Assembly: GCA_030065635.1 (NCBI GenBank)
Contig: JASJDJ010000071.1
Location: 1-33,409, forward strand
Length of the DNA: 33,409 nucleotides
Direction of reading: 5' to 3'
Source: Xenococcaceae cyanobacterium MO_188.B32
GTDB lineage: Bacteria > Cyanobacteriota > Cyanobacteriia > Cyanobacteriales > Xenococcaceae
Part shown: in pieces, positions 8,404-16,343 of the stretch
How positions within the stretch are numbered: the first letter of the stretch is position 1
Layout: each line of letters opens with the position of its first letter
Position numbers and translations under genes: made by a program
The notes under the pieces: model-generated
The model's database searches: none
The model's input: the letters and a program-made list of their open reading frames with translations, nothing else
Told to the model about the DNA's origin: nothing

Positions 8404-9255
8404 ATGATAAATAATTTTGCTTTAATTATTGGAGCTATGAAATGTGGCACTACTAGCCTATTTTCTTATTTAGCACAGCACCCGCAGATTGCTCCTTGCT
8501 CTGAAAAAGAACCAAATTTTTTCTCTAAAAACGTAAATTGGTCTAAAGGTTTTGACTGGTATCGAGACTTATGGGATTGGGATAGCATTAAGCATAAATT
8601 TGCTTTAGAGGCTTCTGTAAATTATACAAAATTACATCATTATATTGATACTACAGATAGAATTTTATCTCTCAAGGAGCAAGGAGTAAATTTTAAATTT
8701 ATTTACATAATGAGAAATCCTCTTGACAGAATAGAATCTCATTATAATCATGGACAGGCAATGTCTTGGAATTCTACACTTAAGCCTATTTCTGAAGGGA
8801 TAGATCGGCATTTAATAGAAACTTCGCGGTATGCCAAACAAATAGAAATTTATTACCAAAAGTTTTCTGCTGATGATATTTTACTCTTGAATTTTGACGA
8901 TTTGAAAGCAGAACCAGACAGAATTATGAGAAAAGTATGTCTATTTTTGGATATAGAAACCAGTTATAACTTTGAGGGAATAGATACAATTTACAATGCC
9001 AATAAGCAAAGAATTGTTTATGGGAATTTATGGAGAGTATTGAGGAAAAATAAATTATTACGTTCTTTAGCTAAACTACTACCAACTACACAAAAAGAAA
9101 TGTTTAGAGACCGCTTTTTTAGCAGTCAGATAGAAGAAAAAATCAAACTTTCTTCGGAGCAGAGAAATTTTATTTTATCTCAATTAAGAGAAGATTTACA
9201 CAAACTAAATTCTGAATACGGAGTTGATATTAATAGTTGGGGAATTGAAGTTTAA
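8404..9255 (+). CDS. Sulfotransferase family protein, N-sulfotransferase-like (3 of 5)
   Basis: This 283-residue protein belongs to the Sulfotransfer_1/3 group related to heparan sulfate N-sulfotransferase. The N-terminal 5'-PSB loop is IIGAMKCGTTSLFSYLAQHP (about 8-27), where the K-C/S-G-T-T-S pattern is diagnostic. EKEPNFFS follows, as in the family's acceptor-side loop. The 3'-phosphate loop is FIYIMRNPLDRIESHYNH (about 99-116). The protein begins almost directly with the first beta strand, so it is a bare cytoplasmic catalytic domain. It sits in the middle of the cluster with about 80 bp gaps on each side. Its loop sequences differ clearly from the neighbouring sulfotransferases, suggesting a different target position rather than a recent duplicate. 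Confidence 0.85.
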   Translation: MINNFALIIGAMKCGTTSLFSYLAQHPQIAPCSEKEPNFFSKNVNWSKGFDWYRDLWDWDSIKHKFALEASVNYTKLHHYIDTTDRILSLKEQGVNFKFIYIMRNPLDRIESHYNHGQAMSWNSTLKPISEGIDRHLIETSRYAKQIEIYYQKFSADDILLLNFDDLKAEPDRIMRKVCLFLDIETSYNFEGIDTIYNANKQRIVYGNLWRVLRKNKLLRSLAKLLPTTQKEMFRDRFFSSQIEEKIKLSSEQRNFILSQLREDLHKLNSEYGVDINSWGIEV

Positions 9256-9335
9256 ACTATTGTTGCAATTATTCAACAGAAAATTATAGTACGGATAGAT
9301 AACTTAGCTTTAATTATTAGTGTAATCAATTTAAT

Positions 9336-10130
9336 ATGAATATTAATCAAAGAAAAAAATTCTTGACAAAAAAAAACAAGGATCGATTAAAAAGCATTTA
9401 TCACAGCTTAATTTATTTTTCTTTTAAAAAAATAAAACTGAAATATTTTATTGTTATTACAAGGGAACGTTCTGGAAGCACTTGTCTTTTAGATTTACTT
9501 TCCTCCCATCCTAAGATATTAACTAATCCCCATGATTTTTTTAACTATAAAAAAGTCCCTGTGAATTTTGCTGAAGAAAGATTAATACATTCAAGTAAAA
9601 ATGTTCACGGCTTCAAATTTAGAATTCAGCCTTTTTATTTAGATTATAATGTTGAAAATAGAAATATTGCCCAAAAATCTCTACAGAATTTAACAGAAAA
9701 AGGGGGAACGCTGATTCACCTACAGAGAAAAAACCTCCTCAAGCAAGGAATTTCTCATCTAATAGCAAATGCTACTAAGAAAGAGAATTTTCGTAAAGGA
9801 CAAAAGCCGATAAAAATTACTTCTGTAGAAATCGATCCGCAAGAGCTAATGAAATATATAAAATCCAATGAATTAGCTCTCAAGTTTGAGCAAGAAACGC
9901 TGCAAGAATTGCCTCATGTCTCTCTTACTTATGAAAAAGACTTACAAAAACAAGACTGTCATCAAATAACTATGGATAAAGTTTGCCAAGCCTTGAACTT
10001 AAATTCTGCGCCAACAATTACTAGATATACACGAATTTCTGCCAACAAACTCAGCGATTACATTCTCAATTACGATGAAATTGCCGAAATTGTTAAAAAT
10101 TCAGGTTATGGACAATATCTCGAAGAATAA
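9336..10130 (+). CDS. Stf0-like sulfotransferase (4 of 5)
   Basis: This 264-residue protein has the 5'-PSB motif FIVITRERSGSTCLLDLLSS (about 39-58) followed by HPKI, matching the bacterial LPS/Stf0-type sulfotransferases. A 3'-phosphate-like segment, LIHLQRKNLLKQGISHLIA, sits near 130-150, with LQR-x-N in place of the usual R-D-P. The first 35 residues are very Lys-rich and weakly structured. The C-terminal half has LPHVSLTYEKDLQ, the common sulfotransferase 'YEDL'-type strand. It is followed 27 bp later by a GT4 glycosyltransferase. The family is convincing, and the substrate is unknown. Confidence 0.75.
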   Translation: MNINQRKKFLTKKNKDRLKSIYHSLIYFSFKKIKLKYFIVITRERSGSTCLLDLLSSHPKILTNPHDFFNYKKVPVNFAEERLIHSSKNVHGFKFRIQPFYLDYNVENRNIAQKSLQNLTEKGGTLIHLQRKNLLKQGISHLIANATKKENFRKGQKPIKITSVEIDPQELMKYIKSNELALKFEQETLQELPHVSLTYEKDLQKQDCHQITMDKVCQALNLNSAPTITRYTRISANKLSDYILNYDEIAEIVKNSGYGQYLEE

Positions 10131-10157
10131 ATACAGGGTTTATAGGAATTAAAGAAA

Positions 10158-11324
10158 ATGGACACCTCCCCGAAAATTCTTTCCCTAATGGAAGAACATA
10201 TGGGTCATGGGACTTATGGTAATTTACTCAGAGAAGGTTTTGCTGAATTAAACTCAACGACCGTAGACTTTTATTGGTATCCTGAAGAGCGAAAGTTCGA
10301 CACTAAATTCTTGAGATGGTTGCTTAGTCTTTCTTTTCCTAATTCCTGGATTCAAAAACAAAATTTAGATTTTCGTCGTTTGCGGGCGCAATTAAGCTAT
10401 GCTTATATGGCGAGAAAATTGGCAATTAAAAAACTCAAACAATATCCCTATTCAGCCCTTCATTTCCATACTTATATACTAGCTTTTCTTTCTTTAGATT
10501 TAATGGCGAAATTGCCCACTGTTGTAAGTCTAGATATGACGACTTATCAGGCAGCTTTTGAGCAAACAGAGCCTAATTTTATGTGGACTTATGCTCCGAA
10601 TATTTTGTTAGGTAAGAAAGTTTTTCAGGCAGCTAAAGGGATTGTAACTAGGTCGGAATGGGGTCGACAATCTGTTATTCGTGACTATAAGATCGAACCA
10701 GAAAAAGTAAAAGTTATTTATCCTGGTGTAGATATTACTAAACTAACTCCTACCGAGAAGAGCGAAGAAGAACAAAAACCATTTAATATGCTGTTTATCG
10801 GCACGGATTTTAAACGCAAAGGGGGAGACGATGTTGTTGCTGTTTTTCTCGATCGATTTAGCGATCGAGCAGAATTAAATCTGGTTACTAACGCACCTAT
10901 TACCTATCGACATTCCCGCATCCATATCCACAGAAATGTTAAGGCTTATAGTTCTGAGTGGTTAAAACTTTACCATCAAGCAGATGTATTTATTATGCCT
11001 ACATATTTTGAAGGCTTTGGTTGGGTTTTTTTAGAAGCTATGGCTGCGGGTTTACCAGTTATTGCTACCGATATTAACGCCATTCCAGAAATGGTAACTC
11101 ACGGAGAAACAGGATTTTTGATTCAACCGGGCGATCGCTCGAACCTGGCTACTCATTTACAGTATTTAATAGATAATCCTAGTTTGGCTCGGGAAATGGG
11201 AGCAAAAGGTCGAAAAAAAGTTGAAAAATATTTTAATGCCCGACTGCACTGCCAAACTTTAGCAAATATGTTTGATAAAATAATTGCCCATGAAAATTCT
11301 ACTGATCGTCCACTACCAATTTAA
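10158..11324 (+). CDS. Family 4 glycosyltransferase (first of a pair)
   Basis: This 388-residue GT-B glycosyltransferase has a variable N-terminal acceptor domain. The conserved C-terminal donor domain starts at about residue 205, shown by the FNMLFIGTDFKRKGGDD strand and loop. The signature E-x7-E site is FEGFGWVFLEAMAAGLPVIA (about 285-304), in which the two Glu residues hold the nucleotide sugar. The family retains configuration at the anomeric carbon. No signal peptide or transmembrane helix is seen. Its last 35 bp overlap the start of the next glycosyltransferase, indicating translational coupling of the pair. Confidence 0.88.
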   Translation: MDTSPKILSLMEEHMGHGTYGNLLREGFAELNSTTVDFYWYPEERKFDTKFLRWLLSLSFPNSWIQKQNLDFRRLRAQLSYAYMARKLAIKKLKQYPYSALHFHTYILAFLSLDLMAKLPTVVSLDMTTYQAAFEQTEPNFMWTYAPNILLGKKVFQAAKGIVTRSEWGRQSVIRDYKIEPEKVKVIYPGVDITKLTPTEKSEEEQKPFNMLFIGTDFKRKGGDDVVAVFLDRFSDRAELNLVTNAPITYRHSRIHIHRNVKAYSSEWLKLYHQADVFIMPTYFEGFGWVFLEAMAAGLPVIATDINAIPEMVTHGETGFLIQPGDRSNLATHLQYLIDNPSLAREMGAKGRKKVEKYFNARLHCQTLANMFDKIIAHENSTDRPLPI

Positions 11325-12435
11325 TCCTGACTCCGGGGCTGCGGGTGTTACTTGGAAGTTAGGACAATATTATCAGCAGTTAGGACATCAGGTACGATAT
11401 TATTCCCTAGATAACTTACCTAACTGGTTGCCTCAGTTAGCCAAAATAATTTTATTTCCTTGGTTTGTTGCGCTACATATTAGGAAACTGGCAAATTGCG
11501 AAGATCTTGACGTAGTAGACTCTTCTACTGGAGATACTTGGGTTTGGTCTAAAATTGGAAAGTATATCAGTAAAAATCATCCTCTAATTGTAGCCAGAGA
11601 CCACGGGCTAGACCATATAGAACATCGGGAATTTTTAAAAGATGTCAAACTAGGTAAACGACCTATGAGTTGGAAATATCCTCTATATCGAGGGAGTATA
11701 CGTCTTTGGGAAGAAGCCACGTCCCTACGTCATGCAGATTTAGTTTTATTACTCAATCGTTTTACCTTAGAATATGCAGTGAATAACTTGGGTGTAGAGA
11801 AACAAAAAACCCAAATAATTATTAATGGAATTCCCGAAGATTTTCTCAATTTACCCTATGAGCCATTAGATATCGATCGAAATCCTACTATTGGGATTGC
11901 CCAAGTAGGTACCTATATCCCCCGTAAAGGCATTCAGTATAGTGTACCCGCATTAAATAAAATCCTGGCTCGCTATCCGCAAGTAAGAGTAACTTTTTTA
12001 GGAACGCAATGCCTAGAATGTCCCGATGTAGAGCGAGTCTATGCAGATTTTAACCCCAACCTGCGCGATCGCGTTACCGTCATACCTCGTTATCCCCACC
12101 ATCAGCTACCCACTCTCCTTCAAGGTCATCAAATTAAGCTATTTCCCAGTACCTGCGAAGCTTTTGGTATGGCTTTAGTAGAAGCTATGGCTTGTGGATT
12201 AGCCCCTATAGTTAGTGCTACCCCTGGCCCTATGGAAATTGTAACTCACGAGCAGAATGGAATTATTATCCCCTCCCGCAGTTCGGACGCGATCGAAACT
12301 GCTTTAGACAAACTCATTACAGATTATGTCTATTTAGAAAGTCTGCGTAAGAATGCTTACAATTCAGCCCAAAAATACAGTTGGATGGATATTGCTCGAG
12401 ATACCCTTAATTTGTATCAAAAAGCTGTTGTTTAG
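11290..12435 (+). CDS. Family 4 glycosyltransferase (second of a pair)
   Basis: This 381-residue GT-B enzyme starts with MKILLIVHYQF and the GAAGVTWKLGQYYQQLGH element, the usual N-terminal Rossmann opening of GT4 proteins. The donor domain begins near 205 (IGIAQVGTYIPRKGIQY). The E-x7-E motif is CEAFGMALVEAMACGLAPIV (about 288-307), followed by GPMEIV. A TTG at 11284 is in frame, but ATG 11290 is preferred. The start lies inside the end of the preceding glycosyltransferase (35-bp overlap), so the two are likely produced together and may add consecutive sugars. The two sequences are only broadly similar, so they probably use different substrates. Confidence 0.88.
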   Translation: MKILLIVHYQFNPDSGAAGVTWKLGQYYQQLGHQVRYYSLDNLPNWLPQLAKIILFPWFVALHIRKLANCEDLDVVDSSTGDTWVWSKIGKYISKNHPLIVARDHGLDHIEHREFLKDVKLGKRPMSWKYPLYRGSIRLWEEATSLRHADLVLLLNRFTLEYAVNNLGVEKQKTQIIINGIPEDFLNLPYEPLDIDRNPTIGIAQVGTYIPRKGIQYSVPALNKILARYPQVRVTFLGTQCLECPDVERVYADFNPNLRDRVTVIPRYPHHQLPTLLQGHQIKLFPSTCEAFGMALVEAMACGLAPIVSATPGPMEIVTHEQNGIIIPSRSSDAIETALDKLITDYVYLESLRKNAYNSAQKYSWMDIARDTLNLYQKAVV

Positions 12436-12521
12436 GAGAAGTTTGGGAGTTGCTGGAGTAGAGGCGAAGGGCGATTTGTCCTGATGGGAGTTACAAAAAT
12501 TATAAATATCAAATAATTACT

Positions 12522-13295
12522 ATGCACAGAATACATATAGTTGGTTGTGGTCCTCGCACTGGTACTACCTTGATGGCAGAAATGATGTCTGCCTGTTTTG
12601 AAATAGACTTATATCCCAAACATGAAAGTAGTATTTATACTCGACCAACTCGCAAAGCCAAGATCTTCTTAACCAAACGTCCCCGAGATATTTTAGTTGT
12701 AGGGCCAATGCTCGGTTTAATGTCCAATCTTCATGTAATTTACATGCTCAGAGACCCCCGTGATATGGTTGTATCGAAGCATAGAAAAGATCCAGAACGC
12801 TATTGGGCAAGTCTGCGTTACTGGAAAACCTACACTATCTATGGACGTAAACTGCAAAATCATCCTCGATTTATTTCTGTCCGCTACGAAGATTTAGTTA
12901 CCCAAGCCGATCGAGTACAAACAGATTTAATGCAAAGAATGCCCTTTCTAACTAAACGCGCTCCTTTTACCCAATATCATGAAATTGCCAAACCCGATGG
13001 TGATTCCCTCGATGCACTCAAAGGAATAAGACCTGTAAGTTCTACCAGTATTGGTAATTGGCGTAACCACCTTCCTAGAATAGCAGGACAAATACAAAAC
13101 CACGGCGATATCAGTCAAGACCTAATCGAGTATGGCTATGAACGAGATGATAGCTGGTTAAAAGAATTAGAAGGTGTTACTCCAGATTTCAGTGAAAGCC
13201 ATTGGCCTGAATACTTTACTAAAGAAGAATTAAATCAAAGAATGAAGTGGAAATATATTAAACCAATTTTTGCTTTATTACCAAGCTTAGTTTAG
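12522..13295 (+). CDS. Sulfotransferase family protein (5 of 5)
   Basis: This 257-residue protein has its 5'-PSB loop right at the N-terminus: IHIVGCGPRTGTTLMAEMM (about 4-22), with R-T-G-T-T in place of the commoner K-S-G-T-T. The 3'-phosphate loop is HVIYMLRDPRDMVVSKH (about 73-90), and FISVRYEDLV (about 119-128) is the typical structural strand. SSTSIGNWRNHL (about 172-183) matches the conserved C-terminal PAPS-contact segment of Sulfotransfer_1 proteins, so all cofactor contacts are present. It is the last gene of the polysaccharide cluster. The cluster boundary after it is marked by a short T-run and the tnpB remnant. Confidence 0.82.
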   Translation: MHRIHIVGCGPRTGTTLMAEMMSACFEIDLYPKHESSIYTRPTRKAKIFLTKRPRDILVVGPMLGLMSNLHVIYMLRDPRDMVVSKHRKDPERYWASLRYWKTYTIYGRKLQNHPRFISVRYEDLVTQADRVQTDLMQRMPFLTKRAPFTQYHEIAKPDGDSLDALKGIRPVSSTSIGNWRNHLPRIAGQIQNHGDISQDLIEYGYERDDSWLKELEGVTPDFSESHWPEYFTKEELNQRMKWKYIKPIFALLPSLV

Positions 13296-13315
13296 ATACA
13301 TTTTTTTCATGTGAC

Positions 13316-13374
13316 ATCCTCCTACGCTGACTCCTTCGGAGTACAGACGTAGGCTTCCAATTCTCGCGAATTGG
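13316..13374 (-). ncRNA. Hairpins at the 3' end of the tnpB remnant (right end / omega-RNA-like)
   Basis: Two strong stem-loops abut. In 13321-13353 the arms CCTACG (13321-13326) and CGTAGG (13348-13353) enclose CTG/CAG and a tight ACTCC-TTC-GGAGT stem. In 13357-13374 CCAATTC pairs with GAATTGG around TCGC. They overlap the end of the tnpB reading frame, which is where IS605-type elements have their right-end hairpin and the omega-RNA scaffold. Whether a guide RNA is still made is unknown. Confidence 0.45.
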
Positions 13375-14035
13375 CATTTCTGGATCGGCACTTGTCTAGG
13401 CACAAGACCCCCGACAGTACGCCATTACCAGACAGTTTCCTTTCCCGACAGTCCATCGGTACTACACTGTTTAAACCTCGTTGAAGAATTACTCGACCAC
13501 TAGCATGATCGCGACTTGTACTATACCCACATTCATCACAGACATGAACTCTTTCAGTGAGTTCTTTCTTACCCGTATGAGTGCCACATTCTGGACAAAT
13601 TTGACTGGTGTACTTGTGGTCAACTTGAGCAAAGTACTTGCCACGTTTCCAACATACCCAAGACAACAAGTCACGGAACTGACCAAATCCACCGTCGAGC
13701 ATTTCTTTACCAAGAAAACCCCTGGCAGTCATTTTAAAGTTGATATCCTCAGCAAAAATCATGTCCGCCCGATCGCAGAGAAGATGGCTAGTTTGAAAGT
13801 GAAAATTCTTGCGAGTATTAGAAATTTGATGGTGGAGTCTAGCAACTTTAAGCTGTGCTTTCTCCCAGTTTTTTGACCGTTTATTTTTGCGAGATGCTCT
13901 CCGTTGCAGCACTTTAAGCCTACTTTGGAGTTCTCGGAAAAACTTAGCGGGTTCGACTCGGAAGTTGTCGCTAGTCACCAAAAACGATTCCAGTCCGATA
14001 TCTATTCCGATTCCTCGACCAAAAGGTACGGGGTC
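13322..14035 (-). pseudogene. tnpB: 5'-truncated tnpB (IS605/IS1341-type RNA-guided nuclease remnant)
   Basis: The minus-strand frame gives 219 codons from the TTG at 13981. It reads open further upstream to about 14035, adding the RuvC-I strand GIGIDIGLESFLVT. All three RuvC acidic positions can be seen: Asp in GIDIG, Glu in IFAEDINFK, and Asp in TSRDHASG. The zinc finger CPEC...CDEC lies between the last two. A stop lies in frame just above the RuvC-I strand, and no WED/REC half is found. About 170-200 N-terminal residues of a normal 370-400 residue TnpB are therefore missing. No TnpA transposase is nearby. It is an inactive relic between the polysaccharide and pix operons. Confidence 0.8.
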
Positions 14036-14118
14036 AGGAACATTGACAGAGGTTGTTCAACCGGATTTGATAGATCAAAGCTAAAAGCTAAATTTTAAAC
14101 GGCTTAATTTCGTATACA

Positions 14119-14152
14119 TTTTAGACACAATTTTAGACACAGTTTAGACATA
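14119..14152 (+). promoter_or_regulatory. Three phased TTTAGACA direct repeats upstream of pixG
   Basis: TTTTAGACACA occurs at 14119-14129 and 14131-14141, and GTTTAGACATA at 14142-14152. The repeat starts are 12 and 11 bp apart, about one DNA turn, so all three face the same side of the helix. They end 10 bp before the predicted -35 box, a usual position for an activator or response-regulator site. An origin as a mobile-element end is also possible because the tnpB relic stops about 85 bp away. Confidence 0.5.
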
Positions 14153-14162
14153 AAATCTTTAT

Positions 14163-14190
14163 TTGGCAAAGGTTTCAGCCGTTGTATAAT
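14163..14190 (+). promoter_or_regulatory. Probable sigma70 promoter of the pix operon
   Basis: TTGGCA (14163-14168) and a perfect TATAAT (14185-14190) are separated by 16 bp. It would give a leader of roughly 320 nt before the ATG at 14517. The three TTTAGACA repeats sit directly upstream. Confidence 0.5.
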
Positions 14191-14199
14191 ATTTGAAAG

Positions 14200-14290
14200 T
14201 CGAGCTACCACAGTTGGAAGTCGTGAGTACCAACACCTAAACTAATCACGTAAATCGAGGGTGGTAGTAGAGGAGCAAAAAAACTCCTTA
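14200..14290 (+). promoter_or_regulatory. Structured 5' leader of the pix operon
   Basis: CTACCAC (14205-14211) can pair with GTGGTAG (14261-14267), enclosing a GTTGG/CCAAC stem (14213-14217 with 14230-14234). CGTGA (14222-14226) with TCACG (14246-14250) is a competing pair. A third hairpin, AGGAG with CTCCT around an A-rich loop, follows at 14271-14288. The rest of the 13982-14516 gap, from 14290 to 14516, is AT-rich with nothing recognisable. I do not recognise a known riboswitch class. Confidence 0.35.
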
Positions 14291-14516
14291 AAAATACGTA
14301 CGGACATTGATAAATACTTAATGATAGAGTTTCTTCTAGTTTTAAGAGCAAGTCAGTGAACTAAGAATACAAGAATATCCGTTCTTCTGAATTGAGAAGT
14401 ACTAATTTTTGTGGAACTTAAAAAAGTAGCTAAATTTGCAATTTTATTGAAATTTCAATATGTTGAAAATAACTATCATACTCATAAAAAATCTTAATTG
14501 TTGGCTTGGTTAGCAG

Positions 14517-15737
14517 ATGTTGGAACAAAAAAATTCGTTTGGTCTAGCTTCTCAGCTACACCAGCTTCAATCACGACTTTTTAGAGGCAGGCTCGATATT
14601 GAGGCTTCAAAAGAAGTAAAGTGGAGTCTGTATTTTTATTTGGGGCGTTTAATTTGGGCAGGAGGAGGAGTATGTCCCTTAGAACGTTGGCAGAGACTTT
14701 TGAATCACTACTGCCCTGAAATTAGTCAATGGAAGGAAATCAATCTGGCAACAGCTCCATTCGACGGATATCTTATCCTTTCTAACATCTTAAAACAAGA
14801 CATGAGGAAGCGTTCTCAGATAATATCTGTAGTTCAAGACGCTTTAAGTGAAGTTTTATTTGACATCTTACAATATCAGGATCGATTAGAAGATAAGCAA
14901 CCAAACCTTCAGCTTTCTTTTAATTATGATGATAGAGATTATCCTAAAACTGCCTTCAATCTTGCTCGAATAGACCAGACTTTAACAGAAGCAACGCAAC
15001 AGTGGGAATTATGGCAACAGAGACAATTAACCCCTTACTCTCCTAACTTAGTTCCTATTATTCAACAACCCGAACGGTTACAGCAAAACTTAGCCAACTC
15101 AAGAGATGAATATCGAATATTGACTAAGCTCGTAGATGGCAAGCGGACTCTACGTAGTCTAGCTTTAGAACTAAAGCAACCACTGCCAAGTTTGACCTTA
15201 TTTTTTGTTCAATATGTTAATTCGGGGATGATGAGCTTCGTAGAAGTTCAGAAAACAAGAGAGAATGATTCTGAGAATAATGCTAAAAATGCACTAGAAA
15301 AAAGTCGACAAATTGGGCTATTGTTGAGTGGTAATTTGTCAGCATACCAATCCCCTGAAGCTTCTATTCCCCTGGTGGTATGTATCGATGATAGCCCAAC
15401 GGTATGTACTCAAATGAAACAAATTATTACCAGCGAAGGTTGTCGTTTTTTTGAGATACAAGACCCCGTAACAGCAATTCCCAAACTTCTTAAAATTAAA
15501 CCAGACTTAATTTTTCTCGATCTGCTCATGCCAGTGGTCAATGGCTACGAACTCTGCGCTCAAATTCGACGAATTTCTAAAGCTAAAGACATCCCCATCG
15601 TGATTTTGACAGGTCAAGATGGACTAATCGATCGAGTACGGACTAAAATTGTGGGGGCTAGTGATTTTATCTCTAAACCAGTCAATCAAAAGCGAGTACT
15701 ATCAATTTTATATAAGTATGCACTGATTAAACCTTAG
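14517..15737 (+). CDS. pixG: PatA/PixG-type response regulator
   Basis: This 406-residue protein has the PatA N-terminal domain (about 1-230), with the characteristic LFRGRLDIEAS...WSLYFYLGRLIWAGGG segment. The C-terminal receiver domain (about 275-405) reads VVCIDDSPTVC, phospho-acceptor Asp335 in LIFLDLLMP, a Thr in VILTGQDG, and the Lys of FISKPVN. Its homologues begin the Synechocystis pixGHIJL positive-phototaxis operon; heterocyst-patterning PatA has the same architecture. It presumably receives phosphate from the CheA-like PixL and acts on the type IV pilus machinery. The start ATG has no clear Shine-Dalgarno sequence. It is the first gene after the promoter region at 14163-14190. Confidence 0.88.
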   Translation: MLEQKNSFGLASQLHQLQSRLFRGRLDIEASKEVKWSLYFYLGRLIWAGGGVCPLERWQRLLNHYCPEISQWKEINLATAPFDGYLILSNILKQDMRKRSQIISVVQDALSEVLFDILQYQDRLEDKQPNLQLSFNYDDRDYPKTAFNLARIDQTLTEATQQWELWQQRQLTPYSPNLVPIIQQPERLQQNLANSRDEYRILTKLVDGKRTLRSLALELKQPLPSLTLFFVQYVNSGMMSFVEVQKTRENDSENNAKNALEKSRQIGLLLSGNLSAYQSPEASIPLVVCIDDSPTVCTQMKQIITSEGCRFFEIQDPVTAIPKLLKIKPDLIFLDLLMPVVNGYELCAQIRRISKAKDIPIVILTGQDGLIDRVRTKIVGASDFISKPVNQKRVLSILYKYALIKP

Positions 15738-15744
15738 CGAGTAT

Positions 15745-15800
15745 TGACCGCGGAATGCGGTCACCGCAGGCACCGTCGTTAAAAGGCGGTGTAACGGTGA
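15745..15800 (+). repeat. Compound hairpin element between pixG and pixH
   Basis: TGACCGC (15745-15751) pairs with GCGGTCA (15757-15763) around GGAAT. Just after it, CACCG (15771-15775) can pair with CGGTG (15787-15791), or alternatively GTTA/CACC with TAAC/GGTG up to 15799. It is GC-rich compared with its surroundings, like a dispersed palindromic repeat. There is no T-run, so it is more likely an RNA processing or stability element, or an attenuator, than a simple terminator. Confidence 0.55.
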
Positions 15801-15969
15801 CTAGAGAATCAGAAAACATTGATTATAGAAGAGTAATTCAAGAGCTATTTTTTTGTCTTTCAATTACAGTTTATTTCTCATTTTATCAATAAACTTGTAA
15901 TAAAATTGAGACCTGCTAACTAGAAGATTCTGGGTGGGCAACATATTCAAGATATAGAAAGAAATAGCC

Positions 15970-16329
15970 ATGAATAAAGTGATGATTGTAGAAGACAGTA
16001 TTACGGATATGGAACTGTTGACACTCTATCTAGAAAAAGAGGGTCTTTTAGTAATACAAGCAAGGAGTGGAGAAGATGCTCAGGCTAAGCTACAGCAGCA
16101 GAAGCCAGATTTAATCGTTTTAGATGTAATATTACCAGGGCAAAGCGGGTTTCAGCTCTGCCGTCAACTAAAATCCGCTCCTCAAACCAAAAGTATTCCT
16201 ATCGTGCTTTGCTCTACTAAAAATACCGAAGTAGATAAGCAATGGGGAAAAATGGGAGGGGCAGATGCTTACATAACCAAACCTGTAGATAGAGATAAGT
16301 TAATCGACACGATCCGTCAATTTATTTAA
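15970..16329 (+). CDS. pixH: CheY-like single-domain response regulator (PixH type)
   Basis: This 119-residue stand-alone receiver domain has MIVEDSITDMEL as the acidic pocket and phospho-acceptor Asp52 in LIVLDVILPGQSG. The switch Thr/Ser region is LCSTKN, and the conserved Lys is in AYITKPVD. No output domain is attached. In phototaxis systems of this type it is the CheY partner phosphorylated by PixL that modulates pilus motors or competes with PixG for phosphate. It follows pixG by 232 bp (containing the hairpin element) and precedes the CheW gene by only 14 bp. Confidence 0.9.
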   Translation: MNKVMIVEDSITDMELLTLYLEKEGLLVIQARSGEDAQAKLQQQKPDLIVLDVILPGQSGFQLCRQLKSAPQTKSIPIVLCSTKNTEVDKQWGKMGGADAYITKPVDRDKLIDTIRQFI

Positions 16330-16343
16330 GGAGATAACTATTA

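Noticed and set aside
13481-13876. Plus-strand open frame of 131 codons over the tnpB remnant
   Set aside because: It is antisense to the tnpB frame, which has recognisable RuvC and zinc-finger motifs. The plus-strand translation matches no family.
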